Origin: Flagellimonas aquimarina
GTDB lineage: Bacteria; Bacteroidota; Bacteroidia; Flavobacteriales; Flavobacteriaceae
Assembly (NCBI RefSeq): GCF_003149745.1
Contig: NZ_QGEG01000005.1
Coordinates: 313-64,312, forward strand
Length of the DNA stretch: 64,000 bases
Direction: 5' to 3'
Made by a program: the position numbers and the translations under genes. Numbering within the stretch: the first letter of the stretch is position 1; each line of letters opens with the position of its first letter. The notes beneath the pieces are model-generated. The model saw nothing but the letters and a program-made list of their open reading frames with translations, was not told where the DNA came from and ran no database searches. Of the stretch, positions 27,361 to 35,708 are shown piece after piece.

Positions 27361-27400
27361 AACGAAAAAATCCCGCTCCAATAGGATTGGAACGGGATTT
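27361..27400 (-). terminator. Intrinsic terminator after rpsU
   Basis: On the minus strand AAATCCCGTTCCAAT and ATTGGAGCGGGATTT (27368-27400) pair through 15 bp with one U-G, loop CCT, then TTTCG. The wobble is a C/A mismatch on the other strand, so it works for minus-strand RNA. Confidence 0.85.
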
Positions 27401-27423
27401 GTAAATATCATTGGCAGAAAACC

Positions 27424-27618
27424 TTAAATTTCTTCTTGGTCTCTTAGTCCTTGTATATATTCAGCTTTTTGAATTTCAGCTCTTCGTTTTACTGAAGGTT
27501 TGGTAAACTGCTGCCTTTTTCGCAACTGGCGCATAGTGCCGGTCTTATCAAACTTACGCTTGAAACGCTTTAAAGCTCTATCGATGTTTTCTCCTTCTTT
27601 TACTGGTATTATTAACAT
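27424..27618 (-). CDS. rpsU: 30S ribosomal protein S21
   Basis: 64 residues, MLIIPVKEGENIDRALKRFK, with the basic middle FDKTGTMRQLRKRQQFTKPS. In Flavobacteriia bS21, with bS18 and bS6, masks the 16S anti-Shine-Dalgarno, and rpsU is reported to carry a strong Shine-Dalgarno for autoregulation. This copy fits: AGGAGGT lies 8 nt before the ATG (27627-27633), while neighbouring genes have none. Its own promoter and terminator make it monocistronic. Confidence 0.97.
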   Translation of the reverse strand: MLIIPVKEGENIDRALKRFKRKFDKTGTMRQLRKRQQFTKPSVKRRAEIQKAEYIQGLRDQEEI

Positions 27619-27626
27619 TGGCTACA

Positions 27627-27684
27627 ACCTCCTCTCTTTAAAATTATACCCCGTGTTGAACGGGGGTGCAAATATACAAATGTA
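27627..27684 (-). promoter_or_regulatory. rpsU control region: tandem -7 boxes, 5' hairpin and strong Shine-Dalgarno
   Basis: Minus strand, in order: two adjoining perfect -7 elements TACATTTG (27677-27684) and TATATTTG (27669-27676); a hairpin CCCCGT-TCAAC-ACGGGG (27649-27665) that would sit at the very 5' end of the mRNA; then AGGAGGT (27627-27633), 8 nt from the start codon. The -33 element is weak (TTTT). Confidence 0.7.
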
Positions 27685-27702
27685 TTCTTGGCAGAAAAAG
27701 AT

Positions 27703-28866
27703 TTATTTTAAAATATTTTTTGAAATAACCACTTTCTGTATTTCTGTAGTGCCCTCACCAATTGTACAGAGTTTAGAGTCTCTATAAAACTTCTCTACAG
27801 GAAAGTCCTTTGTATATCCATATCCTCCATGAATCTGTACAGCCTCATTCGCAATTTTTACGCAAACTTCCGAAGCATACATCTTAGACATTGCGCCAAG
27901 AGTGGTAACCTTTCTTCCAGAGTTTTTTAAGAACGCTGCCTTATGCAATAAAAGCTCAGAAGCCTCAATTTCCGTAGCCATGTCCGCTAGTTTAAAAGAT
28001 ATTCCTTGAAACTCACTGATTGGTTTACCAAACTGCACTCTTTCTTTTGAGTATTTTAATGCCGCCTCATAGGCTCCCTTGGAAACCCCCAGTGACAAAG
28101 CTCCAATTGAAATTCTGCCTCCATCCAACACTTTCATAGATTGAATGAATCCATCCCCAACTTCACCTAAACGGTTTTCATCAGAAATTCTACAGTCAGA
28201 AAAAATGAGCTCGGCTGTCTCACTAGCTCTCATGCCCAGTTTGTCTTCCTTCTTTCCACTGGTAAAACCGGGAGTACCTTTTTCAATGGCAAAAGCTGTC
28301 ATACCATGGCTATCTCCTTTCTCACCAGTTCTGGCAATTACAACTGCAATATCACCGCTTTTTCCATGTGTAATAAAGTTTTTGGCCCCATTCAGCACCC
28401 AAGAATCTCCATCTTTTACAGCTGTAGTATTCATACCCCCTGCATCTGAACCTGTATTGTGTTCGGTCAAGCCCCAAGCGCCTATCCACTCTGCAGTAGC
28501 CAATTTAGGAATCCATCGCTGCTTTTGCTCATCGTTACCAAAAGATAGAATATGATTGGTACATAAAGAATTGTGAGCAGCAACAGAAAGCCCAATAGAG
28601 GGGTCAACTTTTGAAATCTCTTCTAAAATCGCAATGTACTCATGATAACCCAAACCGGAACCGCCCAATTCTTCTGGCACCAAAACCCCCATAAATCCCA
28701 TTTCCCCGGCTTTTTTAAAAACCTCAATTGGAAATGTTTGCGACTCATCCCATTCCATTACATGAGGTAGAATATAATGTTGTGCAAACTCTCTGGCAGA
28801 TTCTGCGACCATCTTTTGGGTTTCCGAATAATCAAAGTTCATTGTGGACAAAGTATCCGTTATCAT
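27703..28866 (-). CDS. Acyl-CoA dehydrogenase
   Basis: 387 residues. FAD enzyme of fatty-acid or branched-chain acyl-CoA oxidation. Seen: GGSGLGYHEYIAILEEISKV, the signature WGLTEHNTGSDAGG, KNFITHGKSGDIAVV, LSLGVSKGAYEAALKYSKER, and the C-terminal QIHGGYGYTKDFPVEKFYRD, with the catalytic-base Glu likely in IGEGTTEIQ. The start could also be Met9 (28842, MNFDYSETQ), which matches many relatives better. It lies 9 bp after the HhH protein gene. Substrate chain length cannot be told. Confidence 0.93.
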   Translation of the reverse strand: MITDTLSTMNFDYSETQKMVAESAREFAQHYILPHVMEWDESQTFPIEVFKKAGEMGFMGVLVPEELGGSGLGYHEYIAILEEISKVDPSIGLSVAAHNSLCTNHILSFGNDEQKQRWIPKLATAEWIGAWGLTEHNTGSDAGGMNTTAVKDGDSWVLNGAKNFITHGKSGDIAVVIARTGEKGDSHGMTAFAIEKGTPGFTSGKKEDKLGMRASETAELIFSDCRISDENRLGEVGDGFIQSMKVLDGGRISIGALSLGVSKGAYEAALKYSKERVQFGKPISEFQGISFKLADMATEIEASELLLHKAAFLKNSGRKVTTLGAMSKMYASEVCVKIANEAVQIHGGYGYTKDFPVEKFYRDSKLCTIGEGTTEIQKVVISKNILK

Positions 28867-28875
28867 AGTACAATT

Positions 28876-29751
28876 TTATAGGGTCAAATATAGCTTAATT
28901 CTATCAATCCTCTCAACAGGAAACGTCTTAACGCCTACTAATTCGTCTACCTTCCCATATGCACCGTTAACTTCTCTAAAAGCAACTATTTCCTTGGCCA
29001 AATCATAGTTGATATAGACCAAACGGGACAGTTCTTTTGCTGTAGCCGTATTAATATTGATTTTTTCTATTTTGGGTGGTTGAACAACCTTGAAATTACT
29101 CAATACTCGTTTTACCACATCTGGTTTCAATCCGTAGACATCGTTCAATTGTTTATTGATAACAAAACCACCCAATCGATCTCTAAACTTTACTATACGA
29201 GCCGAAAGCTTGTCACCTATTCCCCTAATGGTTTTGAAATCATCAATTGTGGCCAGATTTAAATCCCTGACCTTATCAACTTCCTTTTCCTTGAACTGGC
29301 TTTTTGAGTTGTTATGTACCGGTATTTGCCTATTCTTCTGGGTCCACTCAGGAAATTTAAAATAGGGGGCGATGGTCTTTAAAAGAGAATCTGAAACCTT
29401 TGTCACCTTTTGAAAACTTTCTGCAGAATTAACAAACCTCTTCTGTTTTCTATATGCAAACAATCGGTCCAGTTCTTCAGGAGACATACCTAAAGTATAG
29501 CCTTTATAATCTGTAATATAATTTGGATTGAAAGGGAAAATCTTTTTTGAGTCTTTTTGGTGCACCAGCTTTTTGATACTGTCCAATTTAGATTCCGCCA
29601 ACATATTTACCGAAACTTTTGGTGAAGTATCAAAAGGATTTGCCTTTACAAAAAAACTCACCCCATATAAGGCTATGATAATAAATAGCAAAAAGAAAAT
29701 CCCACTCCGTTCCTGTTTATTGAACTTAAAGTGGGACTTGAAATTATTCAA
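28876..29751 (-). CDS. Membrane-anchored helix-hairpin-helix protein (ComEA-like)
   Basis: 291 residues. One N-terminal membrane helix at about 17-36 (GIFFLLFIIIALYGVSFFVK). Three HhH-type segments follow: around 60-130 (FNPNYITDYKGYTLGMSPEE), 165-215 (LNLATIDDFKTIRGIGDKLS) and 225-290 (ININTATAKELSRLVYINYD). Such proteins bind DNA non-specifically. The ComEA family is linked to DNA uptake, but a role here is not shown. It is 10 bp after the symporter gene and 9 bp before the acyl-CoA dehydrogenase. Confidence 0.82.
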   Translation of the reverse strand: MNNFKSHFKFNKQERSGIFFLLFIIIALYGVSFFVKANPFDTSPKVSVNMLAESKLDSIKKLVHQKDSKKIFPFNPNYITDYKGYTLGMSPEELDRLFAYRKQKRFVNSAESFQKVTKVSDSLLKTIAPYFKFPEWTQKNRQIPVHNNSKSQFKEKEVDKVRDLNLATIDDFKTIRGIGDKLSARIVKFRDRLGGFVINKQLNDVYGLKPDVVKRVLSNFKVVQPPKIEKININTATAKELSRLVYINYDLAKEIVAFREVNGAYGKVDELVGVKTFPVERIDRIKLYLTL

Positions 29752-29761
29752 TTAAACGATA

Positions 29762-31378
29762 TTATTTATTCTTAACAAAGTTCTTGATATCCGTAAGATA
29801 TTTGTCCATTTCTTCTCGAACTTTTGGAAACAGAAATAGAAGTCCTATCATATTTGGGAAAACTAGAGCCAAAATCATTGCATCTGAAAATTTGATTACA
29901 GCATCAAGCGTGGCCGCAGCTCCGACAACGACGAATAATAAAAACAATACCTTATAAACGATATCCGCTGTTCTGCCTCTTCCAAAAAGAAATTTCCAAG
30001 ACTGCAATCCATAGTATGACCAAGATATCATTGTAGAAAATGCAAAAAGAATAATAGCAATGGTCAAGACATACCTAAATCCTGGTATTACGGAATCGTA
30101 TGCCATAGAGGTCAAATCCACTCCACCAACATATGCTCCAGATTCACTAAGCAGAACTGTACTACCAACTGCATTTCCATAATCAAAAGCTCCGGCGTCC
30201 ATATTAAAGAAGATGATTACCAAAGCTGTCATGGTGCATATTACCACGGTATCTATAAATGGTTCCAATAATGCAACCACACCTTCACTAGCAGGGTATT
30301 TTGTTTTAACCGCTGAGTGGGCAATTGCCGCTGAACCAGCACCTGCTTCATTAGAAAAGGCCGCTCTCTGAAAACCAACGATGATAACACCTACAATACC
30401 ACCTAAACCGGCTTCTGGAGTAAATGCTCCGGCAAAAATCATCCCAAAAGCATCTCCTATGTATTTGATATTGGCAAAAATGATGACCAACGAAGCAAGC
30501 ACATAAACCCCTGCCATAAACGGTACAATTTTCTCCGTTACACTGGCAATTTTCTTGATACCGCCAATTATTACGATTCCAACTAGAATAGCTAAAATTA
30601 CTCCAATGATGACACCTATTGCACCACCTTCAAGATTAAGCATTGTGGTTAATTGAACTGCGGCTTGATTTGATTGAAATGCATTTCCACCTCCGAAGGA
30701 AGCTCCAACACAAAGAATTGCAAAAATTACTGCAAGTACTTTTCCCAAACCTTTAAAACCTCTTTCTTTAAGTCCTTTTGACAAATAATACATTGGCCCG
30801 CCATATACCGTTCCATCCGGTCCAACATCTCTATACTTTACTCCCAGGGTACATTCCACAAATTTTGTTGACATTCCTATTAAACCACAAACGATCATCC
30901 AAAACGTTGCTCCGGGTCCACCAAGAGCTATTGCTACCGCAACCCCTGCAATGTTCCCTAAGCCAACTGTTCCTGAAACTGCTGTCGCCAGTGCTTGAAA
31001 ATGACTTACTTCTCCTTCTTTGCTTTCATCTTTTATAGTGTGCGGTAAATCTCCATCTACAGTATTCAGTTCCGTTTTTTCAACGCTATGATGATCCAAC
31101 TCATCATATTTTCCTCTGACCGTGTTAATGGCAAGTGAAAATTTTGTAATGTTTGGAAACTTAAATGCAATCGTAAAAAAGGTGGCCCCTGCAATAAGAA
31201 GGATAAGTACAATTGGCATATTGTAACCCCCGATTGGTATTGTTGTCAAAACAAAACCTTCCCACCAAGTAGCAAAAGGCATGAATGCATCGTTCACTTT
31301 TTCATCTAAACCTTTCTCTTGAGCTATACTTAAAAAGGGAATCAAAAGCGAAAAAACTGTAAGAAGTCTATACTTCAT
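29762..31378 (-). CDS. Sodium:alanine symporter (AGCS family)
   Basis: 538 residues, about ten membrane helices. Family blocks: HFQALATAVSGTVGLGNIAG, GPGATFWMIVCGLIGMSTKF, YGGPMYYLSKGL, FQRAAFSNEAGAGSAAIAHS. It imports alanine or glycine with sodium, consistent with a marine cell. The N-terminus carries an extra ~20-residue segment ending FLSIAQ that looks like a cleavable signal peptide, which some Bacteroidota members have. A perfect -7 element TATATTTG lies at 31445-31452 upstream (minus strand). First of three closely spaced genes. Confidence 0.94.
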   Translation of the reverse strand: MKYRLLTVFSLLIPFLSIAQEKGLDEKVNDAFMPFATWWEGFVLTTIPIGGYNMPIVLILLIAGATFFTIAFKFPNITKFSLAINTVRGKYDELDHHSVEKTELNTVDGDLPHTIKDESKEGEVSHFQALATAVSGTVGLGNIAGVAVAIALGGPGATFWMIVCGLIGMSTKFVECTLGVKYRDVGPDGTVYGGPMYYLSKGLKERGFKGLGKVLAVIFAILCVGASFGGGNAFQSNQAAVQLTTMLNLEGGAIGVIIGVILAILVGIVIIGGIKKIASVTEKIVPFMAGVYVLASLVIIFANIKYIGDAFGMIFAGAFTPEAGLGGIVGVIIVGFQRAAFSNEAGAGSAAIAHSAVKTKYPASEGVVALLEPFIDTVVICTMTALVIIFFNMDAGAFDYGNAVGSTVLLSESGAYVGGVDLTSMAYDSVIPGFRYVLTIAIILFAFSTMISWSYYGLQSWKFLFGRGRTADIVYKVLFLLFVVVGAAATLDAVIKFSDAMILALVFPNMIGLLFLFPKVREEMDKYLTDIKNFVKNK

Positions 31379-31464
31379 AATGTATTATTTGGTTATGTTA
31401 ATTTGATGTAAAGGCGACAATATCCTAAAAAAATTCAACGGAATCAAATATAAAAGTTATAAAA

Positions 31465-32472
31465 CTATCCTATCTGAAACATTTCATTAAGCTTTCTAAT
31501 TTGTTCCGGCCTCCCTAAAACAATGACTTTGCCTTTTGGTTGAAGTACCAAATCTGCCTCTGGGTTGATAATGTAATTGCCACCTGGTTCTATGTAACCT
31601 ATTATTGTACATCCGGTTTTCTTTCTTAGATCCAAATCTCTAAGTGAATTACAATCAATTTGATCCGTAAAATCCTCAATCTCCACTTCCTCCAAATTTG
31701 TGGTATGTTCTCCCTCCATAGAGAGCTTGTCCATAAAGGTTATCAAATCTGGCATTACTACTAGCGAGGCCATATGGTCCCCTCCAATTTTATCTGGCAT
31801 TATCACTTTATTCGCGCCTGCCAATTGCAATTTTGCCTGCGAGGTAATTTGTGATGCCCTGCTTATAATAAAAAGATTCTTGTTTAGCTGACGTGCAGAA
31901 AGCACAATGAACAGGTTTGCCGCGTCATCTGGCAATGCGGTGATAAGGTATTGTGCCCTTTCAATTCCCGCGGCATACAGGACCTCATCTTCATTGGCAT
32001 CTCCTTCTATAAAAAGAACATCGTCCTCATGGTGTTCCACTATCTCCTTATCTCTTTCAATTACAACAAAAGGTTTCTTGTACTCTTTTAATCTTTCTGC
32101 CGCTTGCATGCCGTTTCTTCCATATCCGCAAACAACAACATGGTTGGTCAAATTATCTATTCTCTTTTTCACTTTTTTCTTTTTTAATATCTGAAGCGAA
32201 TTTCTTCCTAATAGGTATTCCGTAATAACGGATAAAGCAAAACCAAAAATAAAAACACTGGTAACGATTAAAAATACAGTAAAAATCTTTGCATTTGGGT
32301 CTAGTGGCCTAACTTCAGAAAAACCAACTGTGGTCACCGTAATGATGGTCATGTAAATTGCCTCGACCCATGTAAAACCAGATATAATCTTATATCCTAT
32401 TACACCAAACAGCAACACAAACAACATTAAAGAAAATGCCCAAACTATTTTAGAACGCAATAATCTTATCAT
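31465..32472 (-). CDS. Potassium channel protein with TrkA (RCK) regulatory domain
   Basis: 335 residues. Two membrane helices (about 10-30 and 62-85) flank a pore loop MTIITVTTVGFSEVRPLD. An RCK N-domain follows with the nucleotide-binding VVVCGYGRNGMQAAERL, and a TrkA-C domain at about 245-335 (GCTIIGYIEPGGNYIINPEA). Ligand-gated two-helix K+ channel architecture. The filter reads TVGFSE where TVGYGD is usual: the second filter glycine is Ser. First in an operon-like series with PspC and DUF2851 genes upstream (gaps 2 and 8 bp). Confidence 0.88.
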   Translation of the reverse strand: MIRLLRSKIVWAFSLMLFVLLFGVIGYKIISGFTWVEAIYMTIITVTTVGFSEVRPLDPNAKIFTVFLIVTSVFIFGFALSVITEYLLGRNSLQILKKKKVKKRIDNLTNHVVVCGYGRNGMQAAERLKEYKKPFVVIERDKEIVEHHEDDVLFIEGDANEDEVLYAAGIERAQYLITALPDDAANLFIVLSARQLNKNLFIISRASQITSQAKLQLAGANKVIMPDKIGGDHMASLVVMPDLITFMDKLSMEGEHTTNLEEVEIEDFTDQIDCNSLRDLDLRKKTGCTIIGYIEPGGNYIINPEADLVLQPKGKVIVLGRPEQIRKLNEMFQIG

Positions 32473-32474
32473 AA

Positions 32475-32702
32475 TTAGAGGTCAAATACTGAGGTTCTTT
32501 TAGTGTAAATCAAATCTTTTATTCGTAACCAAAATGCCATAAAAAGGTAAAGGGCAAAACCAAAGCCCAAAGTTGCAAAGGTTAAATATATAAAGGTAGT
32601 TCTAACCACTCTGGCTCTAATGCCTAAACGCTCCGCAATGCGCCTACAGACCTCAAAGCCTCTTTTTTGGAAGTAATAGAGTGTATTGTAAAACAAACTC
32701 AT
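32475..32702 (-). CDS. PspC-domain small membrane protein
   Basis: 75 residues. The PspC domain comprises an N-terminal helix (EVCRRIAERLGIRARVVRTT) and one membrane helix (FIYLTFATLGFGFALYLFMAF). PspC proteins take part in envelope-stress responses. Stop is 2 bp before the potassium-channel start and its own start 8 bp after the DUF2851 stop, so the three genes are probably cotranscribed. Confidence 0.8.
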   Translation of the reverse strand: MSLFYNTLYYFQKRGFEVCRRIAERLGIRARVVRTTFIYLTFATLGFGFALYLFMAFWLRIKDLIYTKRTSVFDL

Positions 32703-32710
32703 ACCTAAAA

Positions 32711-33991
32711 TTATGTATTTCTGTTCAATAAATGTGCTCCTAAACTACACTGTAAACATTTATTTTTTGAACAATAGTTATTATAAAGTTGAATTTTTGC
32801 TTGGCTCTGCAACGCATTTCTGGTTTTGGACCCAAGATTTTCAAAACCAGAAATTACTGAATTCTCCTCTTTTTTCACTTGTGAAATCAACATCATTAAG
32901 TCATCATTCATATCCTTCCCCAAATGTTTGGAATAGCAAAATTTCATAGGAACAATCGTGTTGATCACAAGCAAATCTACAAAACGCTTGGAAAGCTTCT
33001 TTTTTCTTTTTTTGGAAACTTTACCAAAAGTGAAATGATCATCCCAATAATGGCTGGCGGCAGTTTCAAAAATGGTGTATACATCTTCAATACCATCTGT
33101 TTGCATTAGTTTTGAAAACAGGTTTTGGTGTTTTGCGTACAAATTGGCAAATTGAGATAAGCGAATTGTGGGAAAGTTAGATGGTCTTAATCCAAAGAAT
33201 TCAGGTTTTTCAGTAGTGGTGGATAATTCAAACTTTTTGGAAAGATACTCGTATTCCTTTTTTAATGTTAAAAAATAATTGTCTGGGCAGTCCTTATCCT
33301 CCAATAATCCAAAATAACCAAAAAGCAGGCTTTCTAATTCCTCCAAACTATTTCTGGATTTACGGATAATGGAAAAATTTAGGCTTTTGGCTCTCTCTAA
33401 AAAGAACTCGCCATTCACTTTGGAACCAAAGTTCTTCATCAGCATTACAAAAAGAACTTTCTCCCAATCATTCTTTGATTTTTTTAAAAGATCAAAAATC
33501 AAACTGGATTTCTGTTCTAAACGATCAATGTACAGTCTATCCATCCAATTTTGAAACAAAAAATCATCAATCGCCCCAAAATCCTTTTCGCAATTAATAA
33601 AGGAAGAGTTTGAATGTTCCATCAAACTCTGGTACTTTTCCAAAAGTTGGAAAGAGACATGGTCATTTAATCTTAACGTTGGAATAATTGTGCCATCCTT
33701 TCTAAAAACATGCATATCGTCTTCCCAAACAACATGAAGTATCACATTGTCATACTTGGGATCCTTTTCATGGTGGTGCGCATACCAATCTGATGATTTA
33801 AGGTGCATCTCTACATTACCTGCCCATGTTTGGCCATTGATCTCCACTATAGCATTGAAAAAATCCGGGCCTGAAAACTGGTTCAAGCTTCCAGAATTCT
33901 TTATTTCTATTTGCTCCAGGGCAGAGGTAACAAGTTGTTTTCCTCGGAGTTTATTATGCCTCCAAATAAAATGAAGTAGGTCTTCTCGCAT
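32711..33991 (-). CDS. DUF2851 family protein
   Basis: 426 residues, soluble. N-terminal family hallmark MREDLLHFIWRHNKL, with FSGPDFFNAIVEINGQTWAG and NVEMHLKSSDWYAHHHEKD. The C-terminal end has a Cys cluster (YCSKNKCLQCSLGAHLL) that could bind a metal. Function unknown; the family is common in Bacteroidota. Located between the rhodanese gene (19 bp upstream) and pspC. Confidence 0.88.
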   Translation of the reverse strand: MREDLLHFIWRHNKLRGKQLVTSALEQIEIKNSGSLNQFSGPDFFNAIVEINGQTWAGNVEMHLKSSDWYAHHHEKDPKYDNVILHVVWEDDMHVFRKDGTIIPTLRLNDHVSFQLLEKYQSLMEHSNSSFINCEKDFGAIDDFLFQNWMDRLYIDRLEQKSSLIFDLLKKSKNDWEKVLFVMLMKNFGSKVNGEFFLERAKSLNFSIIRKSRNSLEELESLLFGYFGLLEDKDCPDNYFLTLKKEYEYLSKKFELSTTTEKPEFFGLRPSNFPTIRLSQFANLYAKHQNLFSKLMQTDGIEDVYTIFETAASHYWDDHFTFGKVSKKRKKKLSKRFVDLLVINTIVPMKFCYSKHLGKDMNDDLMMLISQVKKEENSVISGFENLGSKTRNALQSQAKIQLYNNYCSKNKCLQCSLGAHLLNRNT

Positions 33992-34010
33992 GATTTGGGA
34001 TTAACGAGAA

Positions 34011-34322
34011 CTATTCGGCTACTTCACCCTCCCAATTCATGAATCCACCTTCTAGGTTATAGGTGTTTTCTATTCCAACACTGTTCATGATCGCGCATGC
34101 CTGCGCACTTCTGTTGCCAGATCTGCAGTATACATAATAGTTTTTTGACTTGTCCAGCTTTTCAATTTCATTCAGAAAATCTTGACCCAAATAAATATCT
34201 ATATTGGCGGAATTTGGTATATGGCCTTCCTCTACTTCTTCGGTTGTTCTTACATCCAATACAAAGGCGTTATCATCATTGCTTAACTGATCCGCCCATT
34301 CTTCTTGTGATAAATCTGACAT
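34011..34322 (-). CDS. Rhodanese-like domain protein
   Basis: 103 residues from ATG 34322 (MSDLSQEEWADQL). The longer open frame would overlap the previous gene and a terminator, so I reject it. Single rhodanese fold: FVLDVRTTEEVEEGHIPNSA and active-site loop YVYCRSGNRSAQ, with the Cys present. It is likely a cytoplasmic sulfurtransferase or persulfide carrier. A terminator lies just before it, so coupling with the two thioredoxin-like genes upstream may be partial. Confidence 0.9.
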   Translation of the reverse strand: MSDLSQEEWADQLSNDDNAFVLDVRTTEEVEEGHIPNSANIDIYLGQDFLNEIEKLDKSKNYYVYCRSGNRSAQACAIMNSVGIENTYNLEGGFMNWEGEVAE

Positions 34323-34343
34323 TTTTAAAAGTTTAAGTTCTGC

Positions 34344-34376
34344 AAAAATAAAAATCCGGAGCATAACCCCGGATTT
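34344..34376 (-). terminator. Intrinsic terminator after the redoxin gene
   Basis: Minus strand: AAATCCGG (34369-34376), loop GGTTATGCT, CCGGATTT (34352-34359), then TTATTTTTG. It separates the redoxin gene from the rhodanese gene. Confidence 0.7.
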
Positions 34377-34396
34377 AAATCTACTTATTCTTCTTA

Positions 34397-35014
34397 TTAA
34401 ACTTTTATACTGCATCCAATGGCCCGTGTAGTGGTAACCTTTATCTCCTTTCCGGCCAACATTGCATCCACAGCATTTTCCACAAATTTTTCTTCAACGT
34501 TGGACGCATCTCCGGAGTTGTCATCTATTGCGCCGATATATTTTACTACGTTACCTTTTAAAGTTTTCTCTAGCAAGAAAACATGCGGTGTTCTTTTTGC
34601 TCCGTATTCTGGGTATATTTTTTGCCCTTCATCCAATAAATAGGGAAAGGTAAATCCTTTTTCTGTGGCCCTGGTTTTCATAGCTGCAAAACTATCTCCA
34701 GGTTTTTTTTCTGGATTATTGGGGTTTATGGCGATGACCGGGACACCTAATGGCTTGTATTTGGCATCCAAAGCATTTATTCTATCTTCATATGCAACTG
34801 AGTATGGACAAGTATTGCAGGTGAAAATCACTAAAAACCCTTTTGCACTTTTGTAATCTGAGAGCGAAATCGTTTCACCATCCACGTTTTTTAATGAGAA
34901 ATCCGTAGCAGTATCTCCTATATTGTAACCATTATCAATAACAATTGATTTTGAAGAAAACCCAGCCAGCGTGATTAGTACTGCCAACAGGACAAAAGCT
35001 TTAAGTGTTTTCAT
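34397..35014 (-). CDS. Exported thioredoxin-family (redoxin) protein
   Basis: 205 residues. Signal peptide 1-20 (FVLLAVLITLAGFSSKS). Redoxin fold with IGDTATDFSLKNVDGETISL and the active site IFTCNTCPYSVAYEDR (CxxC), then NPNNPEKKPGDSFAAM and TPHVFLLE. It is probably a periplasmic thiol reductase or peroxidase-like protein; the CNTCPYS variety is frequent in Bacteroidota. Begins 6 bp after a second TlpA-like gene. Confidence 0.88.
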   Translation of the reverse strand: MKTLKAFVLLAVLITLAGFSSKSIVIDNGYNIGDTATDFSLKNVDGETISLSDYKSAKGFLVIFTCNTCPYSVAYEDRINALDAKYKPLGVPVIAINPNNPEKKPGDSFAAMKTRATEKGFTFPYLLDEGQKIYPEYGAKRTPHVFLLEKTLKGNVVKYIGAIDDNSGDASNVEEKFVENAVDAMLAGKEIKVTTTRAIGCSIKV

Positions 35015-35020
35015 TATACT

Positions 35021-35584
35021 TTAGTTTATGAATTTGTTCAACTCTTCATTTAGTTCTTCATAGGTAAACCCTTGTTCATAAAAACTACGCTTATCTTTAT
35101 TGTAGATTAAAGTAGCGGGTATTCCCCCACCCCATTCTTCCGCAACTTTTGGAATCCAATCATTTTGTTTGGGATCATCCAGAATAACAACAGTAGACTT
35201 AATCTCTTTCTTCTCAACAAAAGGTTCCAGTTTGGATTTCCACATGGAAGGCATATCAAGACTTACTAAAATCACCTCAACATTGTTATCTTTCTGTTCA
35301 GCATTTAACCTTTCAAAATAAGGAAGTTCCACAATGCATGGCTTGCACCATGTGGCCCAAAAATTTACCACATAGGTTTTGTCATCGTCCTTGTATAACA
35401 ATGGCTCAAAGCTTTGAAAATTATATATGGGAAATTTAACCTCATCATTCACTTTAGATTGAATTTCAGCATATTCAGGCTGAGAGTCTTTCACTTTTTC
35501 TTCGCTCTTGGCTTTGTTGTTACAACTAAATATCATTACCAAGACTATGGGACCCAAAAGCAACAAATGTTTCATTCTCTGCAT
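35021..35584 (-). CDS. TlpA-like thioredoxin lipoprotein
   Basis: 187 residues. N-terminal lipoprotein signal (LLLLGPIVLVMIFSC, lipidated Cys at about 21). The start could be Met4 (35575). Thioredoxin fold with FWATWCKPCIVELPYFERL (WCKPC active site) and cis-Pro region GGGIPATLIYNKDK. It reduces disulfides of exported proteins, probably from the inner side of the outer membrane or in the periplasm. Divergent from the marR-type gene; a candidate promoter TTG-N17-TACTTTTA lies in the shared 124-bp gap. Confidence 0.9.
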   Translation of the reverse strand: MQRMKHLLLLGPIVLVMIFSCNNKAKSEEKVKDSQPEYAEIQSKVNDEVKFPIYNFQSFEPLLYKDDDKTYVVNFWATWCKPCIVELPYFERLNAEQKDNNVEVILVSLDMPSMWKSKLEPFVEKKEIKSTVVILDDPKQNDWIPKVAEEWGGGIPATLIYNKDKRSFYEQGFTYEELNEELNKFIN

Positions 35585-35678
35585 TTTATGGTATTAAAAG
35601 TAAATAAAGTGATATTCCACAATTTTTTTTTAACAAAATTTTATCTGTTAAAGATGTCAAAATCAAGAATAACCATTA

Positions 35679-35705
35679 TACATTTGTATATACAATTATT
35701 GTATA
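35679..35705 (+). promoter_or_regulatory. MarR-type promoter with overlapping operator
   Basis: A perfect -7 element TACATTTG (35679-35686) is overlapped by the palindrome TTGTATATACAA (35684-35695), which shares a half-site with TATACAA-TTA-TTGTATA (35689-35705). Three half-sites thus cover the expected start site and end 3 bp before the ATG of the regulator gene. Autorepression is inferred. Confidence 0.65.
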
Positions 35706-35708
35706 AAC

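Noticed and set aside
34323..34415. 31-codon extension of the rhodanese protein
   Set aside because: It would overlap the redoxin gene end and run through an intrinsic terminator; the domain begins at ATG 34322.
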